Below, in pieces: positions 17,264 through 25,096 of a stretch of 47,114 nt of DNA. Below the pieces are notes generated by a model, which searched no databases, was not told the DNA's origin, and saw nothing but the letters and a program-made list of their open reading frames with translations. Each line of letters opens with the position of its first letter. Within the stretch, counting starts at the first letter, position 1. Source of the DNA: Methanobacteriota archaeon (GTDB taxonomy: Archaea; Thermoplasmatota; Poseidoniia; Poseidoniales; Thalassarchaeaceae); assembly GCA_011523055.1 (NCBI GenBank), contig WTHQ01000032.1, positions 1 to 47,114 on the forward strand, written 5' to 3'. The translations under genes were made by a program, and so were the position numbers.

Positions 17264-18049
17264 ATGGCAAACAGGGCGGTTCTGATCACGGGGGCCGTGG
17301 TATGCCTCGGATCAATGTTGCTGCTGGTGCCCACGACCCTGATGGCCAGCGACGGGGTGAAGGAGATTGGTGACGCCGATTTTGACATTTCCAGCTTCTA
17401 CTATGGCTCAGAGACGACGAACGAGGACGTTTACCAGTTCACATTCGAGTACGTTGACGATGACAACCTGGGTAGTCTGCCATGGGTGCTGATGGTACAG
17501 GGGAACTACTCCGATGACGATGAGGATGGCGATTTAGACGCCTGCCAAAACTTGGTTTTGGTAGTACATGACGAGCTTGGGGCGAATCTATCTGATGACG
17601 ACATCGGCGCCATTTACTGCACTCGTGAAAAGAACCTATCATCGCAAGACATAGATCCAGGCGACCGCCTAGCGGATATCGGTTTGATATGCGACACACT
17701 CGAAGAGGAACCTGACGAATGTCAGACTGGCATGAAATACACAGTCTCACTGTATGACGAAAACGGGACAAGTGTCCCATTCACCCTGTATGACAGCGAT
17801 GCATCGGCCATAGCATTCATGGACTCGATAGCCGGAGGGCTGTTCTCGGTGTCAATTGCTGGGTTGACCGGGTTCATGTCTTGCTGTGGCTTGTTACTGG
17901 GCGCGATAATCTTCATGTTCGGACTATTTATTGGCACACCATTGCCAACGGAGAATGTGTTCGTATACGAGTCTCCGAATGACGATTCCACTTCGGTTGA
18001 CTCAAATGAAACGGGAGAATGGTGGGATGAGGTCGAGAAAAAAGATTGA
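17264..18049 (+). CDS. Membrane-anchored protein of unknown function with acidic ectodomain
   Basis: 261 residues, not recognised. A hydrophobic N-terminal helix (about 5-29) acts as a signal or anchor. It is followed by an acidic, Asp-rich extracellular part of about 160 residues (GNYSDDDEDGDLDACQNLVL). That part has several cysteines that could pair (DACQ, YCTR, ICDT, DECQ). A second membrane helix lies near 192-222 (FSVSIAGLTGFMSCCGLLLG), then an acidic cytoplasmic tail (ETGEWWDEVEKKD). The layout resembles many small surface proteins in this lineage. Its last 23 bases overlap the start of mutY. Whether that reflects function or simply compaction cannot be said. Confidence 0.8.
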   Translation: MANRAVLITGAVVCLGSMLLLVPTTLMASDGVKEIGDADFDISSFYYGSETTNEDVYQFTFEYVDDDNLGSLPWVLMVQGNYSDDDEDGDLDACQNLVLVVHDELGANLSDDDIGAIYCTREKNLSSQDIDPGDRLADIGLICDTLEEEPDECQTGMKYTVSLYDENGTSVPFTLYDSDASAIAFMDSIAGGLFSVSIAGLTGFMSCCGLLLGAIIFMFGLFIGTPLPTENVFVYESPNDDSTSVDSNETGEWWDEVEKKD

Positions 18050-18995
18050 GGATGATCTCAGTCACTCACTTTTACAATGGTATGACAGGGAAAAGAGAGA
18101 CCTCCCATGGAGACGAACAAAGGACCCCTGGCTAATTCTTCTCTCTGAGATCATCCTTCAACAGACACAGGTGTCCAGAGGAAGATTGTACTGGGAACGG
18201 ATCTCCAAGAGATTTCCAACAGTAGGCTCCATGGCGACGACAGATATCGAGGAACTGCTTCTCCTTTGGCAGGGGGCTGGGTACTACTCGCGCGCTAGGA
18301 GGCTCCATGAACTCGCAATCATAGTGTCGAGAAAGAAGGCTGACGGGGGATTCGATGGGGAGATACCCTCCGATTATGAGGAGCTGGTCAAACTCCCGGG
18401 GATTGGCCCCTACACCGCTGCTGCGGTAGCGTCAATCGCATTTCAGAAACCAATCCCAGTCGTGGACGGAAACGTAAACAGGGTGGCATCAAGATTCATG
18501 GCAGACCCCAGCCCTCCTCCGAAGGCCACACGCTCATGGGCAGGATCACTACTTGATCCTAGCAGGCCCGGCGACTCTAACCAAGCCCTCATGGAGTTGG
18601 GGGCGTTGGTCTGCAGGCCCAGAAACCCCCAATGCGTCCATTGCCCCCTCGTTGCAGGATGCCTTGGCAGAGAAGACGCGGAATCCTTCCCCCTAAGGAA
18701 GAAGAACAAGAAGAAAGTCGAAAAATTCGACGCATTAGTCCTAATTGACGAAAATGGGCTGCCATTCCTCTCAAAGCGGCAGAAAAACGTCAGATTTGGA
18801 GGGCTATGGGGGCCCCCCATGGGAGATATCGACACGAGCTCGATGGACAAAGTCGGTGAGATATCCCATCACCTGTCGCACAGAGAACTTCAGGTCACCG
18901 TTTGGAGGGGGGCCTGCTCGAAGGGAATAGACCCTGAGTCGGTGCCGATCTCTAACCTCGATAGAAGGATCCTTGAGATGGCAATGACCTCCTGA
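18027..18995 (+). CDS. mutY: A/G-specific adenine DNA glycosylase
   Basis: 322 residues from ATG 18027 (MRSRKKIEDDL), inside the end of the upstream gene; an ATG at 17931 is in frame but lies far inside that gene. MutY removes adenine mispaired with 8-oxoguanine. The catalytic Glu is E41 in SEIILQQTQVSRGR and the catalytic Asp is D148 in VVDGNVNRV. The helix-hairpin-helix reads KLPGIGPYTAAAVASIAF. The [4Fe-4S] cluster ligands are C196, C203, C206 and C212 (C-x6-C-x2-C-x5-C). The C-terminal NUDIX-like 8-oxoG sensing part is short (KVEKFDALVLIDENGLPFLS, then GGLWGPPMGD). The stop overlaps the Rieske gene start by one base. Confidence 0.94.
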   Translation: MRSRKKIEDDLSHSLLQWYDREKRDLPWRRTKDPWLILLSEIILQQTQVSRGRLYWERISKRFPTVGSMATTDIEELLLLWQGAGYYSRARRLHELAIIVSRKKADGGFDGEIPSDYEELVKLPGIGPYTAAAVASIAFQKPIPVVDGNVNRVASRFMADPSPPPKATRSWAGSLLDPSRPGDSNQALMELGALVCRPRNPQCVHCPLVAGCLGREDAESFPLRKKNKKKVEKFDALVLIDENGLPFLSKRQKNVRFGGLWGPPMGDIDTSSMDKVGEISHHLSHRELQVTVWRGACSKGIDPESVPISNLDRRILEMAMTS

Positions 18996-19441
18996 TGGTC
19001 CGACACCGGTTAATATCCCAACAAAGACTCGTCCAAACCGTGTCCGAGGAAGAAAATAGGCCGTGGTCCAAGGTGATCAAGAGTGAGAGATTGAAGATAG
19101 GACAGAAGAAAATGCGGTCTGTCAAGGAGAGAACAGGCGGAAAAAGACGGAGAAATGTCCTACTCGCAAGGACTGAGACCGGATTGCATGCCACAGGAGC
19201 GTTGTGCAAGCACATGGCATGGCCACTCGCTTGGGGCGGAAAGATAGAGGGTGACTGCATTACTTGCCCTCTACATCAGTCGAAGTATGACATCTGCTCT
19301 GGCGACGTCAAAGAATGGTCACCATTTCCACGGCTGCCAATGTACGGCAAGATTCTAGCATCCATGCGAAAGGAGAGGCCACTAGAGGTTCACGAGGCCA
19401 GGGACGTCGATGGATGGGTAGAGGTCAGGCTATCATTGTGA
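18995..19441 (+). CDS. Rieske-type [2Fe-2S] protein
   Basis: 148 residues with one Rieske domain. The cluster ligands are visible as C71-x-H73 (CKHMAWPLAWGG) and C91-x2-H94 (CPLHQSKYDICSG). No signal peptide, membrane helix or oxygenase domain is present, so this is a small soluble Rieske ferredoxin-like protein. The N-terminal ~55 residues are strongly basic (Lys/Arg-rich, e.g. KKMRSVKERTGGKRRR), which is unusual for a ferredoxin. The start ATG overlaps the mutY stop by a single base, so the two are probably translated together. Its 3' end overlaps the ABA4-like gene on the other strand by 9 bases. The electron partner is unknown. Confidence 0.88.
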   Translation: MVRHRLISQQRLVQTVSEEENRPWSKVIKSERLKIGQKKMRSVKERTGGKRRRNVLLARTETGLHATGALCKHMAWPLAWGGKIEGDCITCPLHQSKYDICSGDVKEWSPFPRLPMYGKILASMRKERPLEVHEARDVDGWVEVRLSL

Positions 19442-19882
19442 CTTGTCCTTGTGTGGGCCCCTCACCAGCAATAGGTGAAGAACCACCCCAACCGGCATCA
19501 GCATGACACCGAAGAATATCGATGCGAAGCGTGCGGGACCACTGGCATCCATATCCAGGCACCTCTTCCAGATCCACCTCGTGACAACAATGTCACCCGC
19601 AACGAAATGGGCCCACGCAGCTGAAGCGCCCGCACGGGTGGAGAGGAGATCAGCTAGGCCAGAGAGAACATTTTCAGGGTCCATTGAGTCTAGTCCGAAT
19701 TCAACCAATGAAAGAGGGTTTGAGACCATTATAGCCCACCATATCAAGATCGGCCCTAGGAAGAACCACGGCGTGTCCATCCACTTTTGAGTCAACTCAT
19801 GATTGGGGTAGAACAACATCGCGACCCAGAATGGGCCAACCCAGAATGTGGATAGGAAGAAACTGATATCGAATAGGTCCAT
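19433..19882 (-). CDS. ABA4-like (DUF4281) integral membrane protein
   Basis: 149 residues with about four membrane helices: DISFFLSTFWVGPFWVAMLF, FFLGPILIWWAIMV, AWAHFVAGDIVVTRWIW, and ASIFFGVMLMPVGVVLHLLL. The order and the motif H-F-x-A-x-D-x-x-x-x-R-W-I match the ABA4/DUF4281 family. In plants ABA4 is required for neoxanthin formation, and homologues occur in cyanobacteria and other bacteria. It is last in the carotenoid block after crtB, crtI and a thioredoxin-like lipoprotein, directly abutting the latter (19882/19883). A role in modifying or isomerising a carotenoid is inferred from family plus position. The family match is by eye and needs a profile search. Confidence 0.7.
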   Translation of the reverse strand: MDLFDISFFLSTFWVGPFWVAMLFYPNHELTQKWMDTPWFFLGPILIWWAIMVSNPLSLVEFGLDSMDPENVLSGLADLLSTRAGASAAWAHFVAGDIVVTRWIWKRCLDMDASGPARFASIFFGVMLMPVGVVLHLLLVRGPHKDKSQ

Positions 19883-20491
19883 CTATCGGTCACCACTGCT
19901 CATGCTCTCCATACTGTCGAAGATCCCACTCAACTCCCCCCAGTCCGCCCAGTAAGAGTGATCTAAGGGATTCAATGAGCCGTCAGGAAGATAGATCTGT
20001 AGAGTCGGAGTCGTCGGATTCTGAAACGCCTCATAGAGGCCCATGTCAACAATCAACCCAGAGGCCAGATCCACCACAGCTGCATCCTCATCAGGCAGCA
20101 TAATGTCCCATTTGATCGGATTCTCCGAGTCATTACCAACGTATCTGACCAGGACCTCCTCGTCCTGCTCGAAGGCAGAGTACCTGTGGATGCTTATGAC
20201 AGAGATGCCCGCAAGCGATCCATTATCGATCCCTTCTCGCAGCATATCTGTCCAGTCATGGCACCCCCTGCATGACGCTCCCACCCACAGCAGTAGTGTG
20301 GGCTCATCTGCAGCCATGGAGTCCAGGTTAGAGGTCCTGCTACTCCCGTCCTCGGAGTATGTCAGGCTCTCGAAGGTGAACCTCCCCCCTGCCTCCTCAC
20401 CAGTGGTTGGCTCTATCATGGATCTCTCGGGGGACACGCACCCGGGGAACAGACAGATGACCATGATTGTGATAATTGCAATCCTGTTCAT
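19883..20491 (-). CDS. Secreted lipoprotein with thioredoxin-like CxxC
   Basis: 202 residues from ATG 20491, which overlaps the crtI stop as ATGA; a longer in-frame start at 20584 lies inside crtI. The N-terminus is a lipoprotein signal (IAIITIMVICLFPGCVSPE): a hydrophobic stretch then a lipobox-like F-P-G-C. After a linker there is a thioredoxin-fold pattern: PTLLLWVGASCRGCHDW with a C-x2-C redox pair, then SVISIHRY and NPTTPTLQIYLPDGSL (cis-Pro-like). It probably sits on the outer face of the membrane and does thiol-disulfide chemistry; the partner is unknown. Located between crtI and the ABA4-like gene in one coupled minus-strand run. Confidence 0.8.
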   Translation of the reverse strand: MNRIAIITIMVICLFPGCVSPERSMIEPTTGEEAGGRFTFESLTYSEDGSSRTSNLDSMAADEPTLLLWVGASCRGCHDWTDMLREGIDNGSLAGISVISIHRYSAFEQDEEVLVRYVGNDSENPIKWDIMLPDEDAAVVDLASGLIVDMGLYEAFQNPTTPTLQIYLPDGSLNPLDHSYWADWGELSGIFDSMESMSSGDR

Positions 20492-22092
20492 GATACCGAC
20501 CCAGTGGGTGATGTTGTGACTCGCTTGGAGGTCTTTTTTACTGGGTGTTTGGAATATGGGAACCAATTGTCCACCCCATTCCATTCGGGATGAATTCCCA
20601 TGTCGGCAAGTAGCAACTTGCTGGTGATCCTACCTGACTCAAAAATCGTGGGCAGACCACTGCCGGGATGGGTTCCCCCTCCGACTAGGTATAGACCGGG
20701 GAACTCCTCAAACCTGTTCCTCGGCCTCAAGAAGAGCATTTGATCGAGGCCGTGAGCGAGGTTGAACACTGCTCCCCTGTATATGTCTGAGGAATCCCAG
20801 TCGTCTGGGGTCACAATGGACTCACTCACGATGTGATTCCTTACGTCGGTGTAGCCCATCTTTTCCACTTGGTCGAGGACAACTTCCCTGAAATCTTCCT
20901 TGATGTCACTCCATTTTATGGAGTCATGGACATTCGGGACGGGAACCAGGACGTAGAGGGTGGAACATCCGTCAGGTGCCAGTGATGGGTCGGTCACGCA
21001 TGCATTCTGTACATACACTGATGGGTCTTCCCATGTCACCCTGTGCTCAGTGATATCTTTCAGGTTCGACTCGTATTCAGACGAGGCGTAGATCTGGTGG
21101 TGAGGCTGGTCCCATGTTCGATCTGTACCAAGGTAAAGCATGTATGTCGAGCAGGAGTATGATTTCTTTGCGAGCTTCTTGTCACTCCACTTCCTTCTTT
21201 TTTGGTTCGGGATGAGGGTGGTCATTGCCTTGGCGAAGTCAGCATTCATGACTACCCTGTCGCAGGAGATGTCCCCCTTGTCGGTTCTAACCCCAATGAC
21301 TCGCTTCCCATCAAGCAATAGCTCCTCGACGGATGTATCAAGCCGGATATCAACCCCAAGCTCCACTGCTATTTCCGCCATTCGCTTGGTTATGCTACCC
21401 AGTCCACCTTTGGCATGGAATATCCCGTGTTCGTATTCTAGGAACGCTAGTATCGTGAACAGGGACGGGGCATGGAATGGGCTCATACCTAGGTATTTGG
21501 TTTGGAACGACATCGCTAGTCTGACACGCTCATCAGGGAAAAGTCGCTCGAGGTCTCCGGCCACTGACGACCATGGCCTAAGTACGCTTGCAGCCTCTAT
21601 TGCCTTCCGGCTGACAAGATCTAGCGGGCCTCTCCACGGGGACTGAAGGCTCGATTTGCTTCGAGATAGCTTTCTCCTATTCTCTTTCACGTACTTTCGG
21701 AAGCCATCAGCGTTCTCATCTCCAGAAAGCTCTCTGACTCTCTCAGTCATCTCATCGAGGTTGGAGGTCGCTTCGATTGACCCCCCCTGGCCGAACATAA
21801 GCTTGTACGAGGGGTCTAGAGGCATCAGTCCGAGTTCTTTGTGGGCGTCCATTCCAATGGCCTGGAAAATCTCCTCGATGACCTCAGGGTAGTGGAAGAA
21901 CGTGGGACCCCTATCAAACTTGAATCCATCTTGCTCGATAATCTTGGTTCTCCCTCCGACCTCGGTTGATTTCTCAATGATCACAACATCCAGTCCGGAG
22001 TATGCCAACAACAGGGCACTTGCCAGCCCGCCAGGTCCGGCGCCGACGATGGTCACATCCGGATCCGAGTTTTCGGGCTTTTCTAGGGCCAT
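20488..22092 (-). CDS. crtI: Phytoene desaturase family protein
   Basis: 534 residues. The N-terminal FAD motif is VTIVGAGPGGLASALLLAYS, then VVIIEKSTEVGGRTKIIEQD, then FDRGPTFFHYPEVIEEIF. The middle shows MSFQTKYLGMSPFHAPSLF and YEHGIFHAKGGLGSITKRMA. The C-terminal signature is YLVGGGTHPGSGLPTIFESG. These are the hallmark segments of CrtI-type bacterial/archaeal phytoene desaturases, which convert phytoene to more unsaturated carotenes using FAD. How many desaturation steps it makes cannot be read from sequence. It directly follows crtB (22092/22093 abut), so the pair supplies the carotene backbone, presumably for retinal of a proteorhodopsin or for pigments. No lycopene cyclase or carotene cleavage gene is in the window. 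Confidence 0.93.
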   Translation of the reverse strand: MALEKPENSDPDVTIVGAGPGGLASALLLAYSGLDVVIIEKSTEVGGRTKIIEQDGFKFDRGPTFFHYPEVIEEIFQAIGMDAHKELGLMPLDPSYKLMFGQGGSIEATSNLDEMTERVRELSGDENADGFRKYVKENRRKLSRSKSSLQSPWRGPLDLVSRKAIEAASVLRPWSSVAGDLERLFPDERVRLAMSFQTKYLGMSPFHAPSLFTILAFLEYEHGIFHAKGGLGSITKRMAEIAVELGVDIRLDTSVEELLLDGKRVIGVRTDKGDISCDRVVMNADFAKAMTTLIPNQKRRKWSDKKLAKKSYSCSTYMLYLGTDRTWDQPHHQIYASSEYESNLKDITEHRVTWEDPSVYVQNACVTDPSLAPDGCSTLYVLVPVPNVHDSIKWSDIKEDFREVVLDQVEKMGYTDVRNHIVSESIVTPDDWDSSDIYRGAVFNLAHGLDQMLFLRPRNRFEEFPGLYLVGGGTHPGSGLPTIFESGRITSKLLLADMGIHPEWNGVDNWFPYSKHPVKKTSKRVTTSPTGSVS

Positions 22093-23112
22093 TCAGTCAT
22101 CCCTCCTGATGGACCACACACTAAGCGTCGAGAGAGCGAAGCCGACCTTCCTGAAGAAGCCGAGGCTCAGGCGCCGAGACAGAACGTCTCCATTCCTCCT
22201 CTCGGCTTCTGTGAGGATCTCGCTGTAAACCGACGCCATGACAGTCGGGCTTGACCTGGAGTCAGCACTGATCAGTGGCAATAGCCTCATGGCATTCTTT
22301 TGATGAGTACTAACCCTGGAGATGTAGTGTCTCATGAAATCCTTCCAGTTGGACGTGGAGGGTAGAATGGGATCTGAGAGGTCTTCTTGGGATATTCCAA
22401 AGAGTTCCAATTCGTCCTTGGGGAGGTAGACCCTGCCCCTTTCAAGATCTTCCTGTATGTCCCTGAGGATGTTCACCATCTGTAGGAAAATGCCCATCTC
22501 CTCTGCGTGTTCCCTTGCATCTGGATTCTCGTACCCATAGATCTCAATGAGGGCCAACCCAACGGTAGAGGCTACCTTGTAGCAGTACCCCCTCATGTCT
22601 TCAAAGGACGAGTAGTTGGTGGGATACAAGTCATCCTCCATCCCATCAATAAGCTGGTTCAGATCATTGAGGCGGATGGGAAATTTGTCGAGTACGTCTC
22701 CAAGAGCGATGAAAATCGGGTCATTGCTCTCCAGTCCCTTGGATGCCCTACTCAGCATGTCCCTGTAGTAAATCAGTCCTCGGAGCTTGTGGCTGTGGTC
22801 GGGTTCAGGGTTGGATGCCTCGGTTTGCTTATCCAATGAGAGTACAATTGATCGGTCCTCTGTCCTTCTGTCAAGTTCTGCGACGTGGCCGGGACTCAAG
22901 TCGGAGAGGTCAGGTAGCCAATCTCCATCGGCGATGTCATCCACCCTACGACAAAAGGCATACAGGGCATAGACCGCATTTCTCTTTTCTACCGGGAGGT
23001 GCCTGAAAGATCTCATGAAGGATGTCGATGCTGATCTTGTGATTTCCCGACAGGCAGCATAGGATTCCTCCAAAGTCAAACCAATTTTCTGTTTGCCTCC
23101 CATCAAGACCAT
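22093..23112 (-). CDS. crtB: Phytoene synthase
   Basis: 339 residues from ATG 23112; an in-frame TTG at 23136 and an ATG at 23103 are alternatives. The enzyme condenses two geranylgeranyl diphosphates to phytoene. Conserved segments: SFMRSFRHLPVEKRNAVYAL, the first Asp-rich motif CRRVDDIADGDW, and YCYKVASTVGLALIEIYGY. The second Asp-rich motif lies in GIFLQMVNILRDIQEDLERG, followed by RVYLPKDEL. Length fits the family (300-350). A CATATTG box 25 bases upstream of 23112 supports that start and a leaderless mRNA. It is first in the minus-strand carotenoid block and diverges from the DUF971 gene, with 33 bases between the start codons. Confidence 0.93.
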   Translation of the reverse strand: MVLMGGKQKIGLTLEESYAACREITRSASTSFMRSFRHLPVEKRNAVYALYAFCRRVDDIADGDWLPDLSDLSPGHVAELDRRTEDRSIVLSLDKQTEASNPEPDHSHKLRGLIYYRDMLSRASKGLESNDPIFIALGDVLDKFPIRLNDLNQLIDGMEDDLYPTNYSSFEDMRGYCYKVASTVGLALIEIYGYENPDAREHAEEMGIFLQMVNILRDIQEDLERGRVYLPKDELELFGISQEDLSDPILPSTSNWKDFMRHYISRVSTHQKNAMRLLPLISADSRSSPTVMASVYSEILTEAERRNGDVLSRRLSLGFFRKVGFALSTLSVWSIRRDD

Positions 23113-23133
23113 AGTAGTGTTTGAGGTCAATTG

Positions 23134-23140
23134 CAATATG
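23134..23140 (-). promoter_or_regulatory. TATA-like box upstream of crtB
   Basis: On the minus strand CATATTG is centred 25 bases before the crtB ATG at 23112, the spacing of an archaeal TATA box for a leaderless transcript. It lies in the 33-base gap shared with the divergent DUF971 gene. Confidence 0.45.
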
Positions 23141-23145
23141 AAGGG

Positions 23146-23523
23146 ATGTTTCCCCCACCGACAAAATTAGGCATCTTCAAGAGTGTCCACAAAGCCATGT
23201 GGTTTGGGCAGAACATGGCATTGGTAGATTTAATGCGAGAGGACGAGAGCTGTATGATGACCTTCAGCGATGAGGCAACCTTCGAGGTTGGGTACTTGGA
23301 CTTGAGGTTAAGCTGCCCCTGTGCAAATTGCAAACCCCGGAGGGAAAACTCCCAACGCATGATCGAGTTCAAGGCGGAGGTTGAAAGACTGAGGATGGAA
23401 AAGCCGAGTGTCGAGGTAGTGGGTCACTATGGATTGAAGTTCCTATGGCCCTCGGGTTGTTCCAGCGGCATATTCAGCTTTGACCTCCTACGAGAAATTG
23501 CAGAGAAGGCATCACTTGACTGA
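23146..23523 (+). CDS. DUF971 domain protein
   Basis: 125 residues from ATG 23146 with a GAAGG site just upstream; an in-frame TTG at 23131 is an alternative. The domain pattern is FEVGYLDLRLSCPCANCKPR, then VEVVGHYGLKFLWPSGC with SSGIFSFDLLREIA. It corresponds to the DUF971 'yLR..CpCa.C ... vGnYal...w.dGh.sGIys...L' signature. The CPCxxC cysteines could bind zinc or iron. DUF971 is found alone near Fe-S assembly ATPases of the Mrp/ApbC type, and is also the N-terminal domain of gamma-butyrobetaine hydroxylases. No such gene is adjacent here. The role is unknown. Confidence 0.8.
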   Translation: MFPPPTKLGIFKSVHKAMWFGQNMALVDLMREDESCMMTFSDEATFEVGYLDLRLSCPCANCKPRRENSQRMIEFKAEVERLRMEKPSVEVVGHYGLKFLWPSGCSSGIFSFDLLREIAEKASLD

Positions 23524-23570
23524 GTGCCAACAATGATATTTCATGTGCACACCGATCGAGTCACGTGTCA

Positions 23571-23587
23571 AGGGTCTAACCGACCCT
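23571..23587 (+). promoter_or_regulatory. Short hairpin in the pus10 leader
   Basis: AGGGTC-TAACC-GACCCT: a perfect 6-bp inverted repeat with a 5-base loop, ending 14 bases before the pus10 ATG, in the 78-base gap after the DUF971 gene. It could form a hairpin in the 5' leader or be an operator. It could also have arisen by chance. Confidence 0.3.
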
Positions 23588-23601
23588 AGTCAGGTGATCA
23601 A

Positions 23602-25017
23602 ATGAGTCCCGATCCCAGCGAAGACGAAGAAGACGTGACATGGGTATCCTTCTCGTCGGCGGGATATGGGTCTGCAGAAGACGATCCATGGGAGGATGTG
23701 GTGCCAGTACCGAGTCCAGACCCCGAAGTCGATTGGTACGATGACGACTCAATTGATGGGGAGGCAGCAATCCAGTGGGATGCACCGCCCTGCCCTGCGC
23801 CACTTGGCATCGCACACCTCATCCGCATAGGGTGTTGCGATCACTGTTTGCACCGCCTCTCCGGAAGGAGGACCGAGAAGAGGGGGTCGGAGGGAGGTAG
23901 TGAGCTGAGAGAGCAGTCGATTTTGACAAACCCAGATCTATCTGACGTTGGGTCCGGGAGTGACTGCCCAACCTGCGAGAACCTCATGGACGATGCGAGG
24001 AACATATCAGAGATTATCTCTAGCGCATGCGAGGGCATCGAGTATGCAACGATGCAGGTCGGAGTTCACATTCCCAAGGACCTCATGGAGGAGGAGGACG
24101 CAATCCGAACAAGATACGGTGCTCCTGCGAGCACTCCTCTGAAGGCAACCTTCGTAGAAGAAATACAATCCATCCTAACGGGGGAAATCGGCGACATCGA
24201 GTTCGTGAAAGAGAGGCCCGATCTGATGATACTAATCGACACACTGACGCTAAGGGTCGAGGTTGATGTCAGGCCTGTCTTCATCTACGGTAGGTACATC
24301 AAGAACTCAAGGGAAATCCCACAGACTAGGTGGCCCTGCAGATCCTGCAGGGGGCGCCAAGGGGGTTGTGAGGCCTGTGGCTCAAGCGGCCTCCAATACG
24401 AGGACTCTGTCCAAGACCTGATTGGGATTCCTTTCGCCGGTACAATGGGGGCCGAAGACACGGCCTTCCATGGGATGGGCAGGGAAGACATCGACGTCAG
24501 ATGCCTCGGGAATGGGAGACCGTTCGTCCTTGAGGTGAAATCACCTCGATCGAGGTCCCCAGACCTGGCAGAGTTTGAGTCCAAGATCTCCTCGACTTCT
24601 GGTGGAAGAGTTGTCGTGAACTCTTTGAGATTCTCCGACCGGAAGGAAGTCGCCAGAATCAAACAGACAAGGTCGGAAAAGACCTACACGATAAGATTCA
24701 GCACAGAAGAGGCCATTGACCAAGAGAATGCCGTTTCTCTCATACACTCCCTCTCTGGGAAGACCGTCGAACAACAAACCCCCAGAAGAGTCAGCCATAG
24801 AAGGGCCGACAAGATCCGAAAGAGGAAAATAGTCTCAATTGATAATGTGGAGGTTCATGGCGAGGAGATAGAAATGACCCTGAGGTGCGAGGCTGGGACA
24901 TACATCAAAGAGCTCGTACACTCAGACGAAGGGCGAACAGTTCCTTCGGTGTCCGGGACCCTAAATTCAAAGTGCGAGGTCATATGGCTGGACGTTGAAA
25001 ATGTCCATGCGGACTGA
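23602..25017 (+). CDS. pus10: tRNA pseudouridine synthase Pus10
   Basis: 471 residues. Pus10 makes pseudouridine 54/55 in the T-loop of archaeal tRNAs. The catalytic-domain signature is HGMGREDIDVRCLGNGRPFV followed by LEVKSPRSR, with Asp in GREDIDVR as the likely catalytic aspartate. FAGTMGAEDTAFHG precedes it, and a CEAGTYIKELVHSDEGRTVP segment, typical of the synthase core, is near the end. An internal CRSCRGRQGGCEACGSSG stretch and an earlier CCDHC/CPTC pair are zinc-like. The first ~65 residues are a very acidic extension (DPSEDEEDVTW…PDPEVDWYDDD) not expected in the family. A GGTGATCAA leader precedes the ATG. Confidence 0.92.
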   Translation: MSPDPSEDEEDVTWVSFSSAGYGSAEDDPWEDVVPVPSPDPEVDWYDDDSIDGEAAIQWDAPPCPAPLGIAHLIRIGCCDHCLHRLSGRRTEKRGSEGGSELREQSILTNPDLSDVGSGSDCPTCENLMDDARNISEIISSACEGIEYATMQVGVHIPKDLMEEEDAIRTRYGAPASTPLKATFVEEIQSILTGEIGDIEFVKERPDLMILIDTLTLRVEVDVRPVFIYGRYIKNSREIPQTRWPCRSCRGRQGGCEACGSSGLQYEDSVQDLIGIPFAGTMGAEDTAFHGMGREDIDVRCLGNGRPFVLEVKSPRSRSPDLAEFESKISSTSGGRVVVNSLRFSDRKEVARIKQTRSEKTYTIRFSTEEAIDQENAVSLIHSLSGKTVEQQTPRRVSHRRADKIRKRKIVSIDNVEVHGEEIEMTLRCEAGTYIKELVHSDEGRTVPSVSGTLNSKCEVIWLDVENVHAD

Positions 25018-25036
25018 TTATCTCGATGGGAGATGC

Positions 25037-25044
25037 ACTTAAAC
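25037..25044 (+). promoter_or_regulatory. TATA-like box upstream of the eL21 gene
   Basis: ACTTAAAC lies about 55 bases before the eL21 start, in the 79-base gap after pus10. A TATA box here would give an mRNA leader of roughly 30 bases with a GGGG motif before the ATG. Weak, but it is the most AT-rich element in an otherwise G/C-rich gap. Confidence 0.35.
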
Positions 25045-25096
25045 GCAACAGGCAGGTCGGCGGGTCGCCGATTAGGCTACCAAAGGGGCGATATGA

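Noticed and set aside
20530-20540. T-rich run as a terminator
   Set aside because: It lies inside the crtI coding region, so it is not the end of that gene.
20492-20584. Longer start for the CxxC lipoprotein reaching into crtI
   Set aside because: It would place 31 residues before a clear lipoprotein signal; ATG 20491 with an ATGA overlap fits better.
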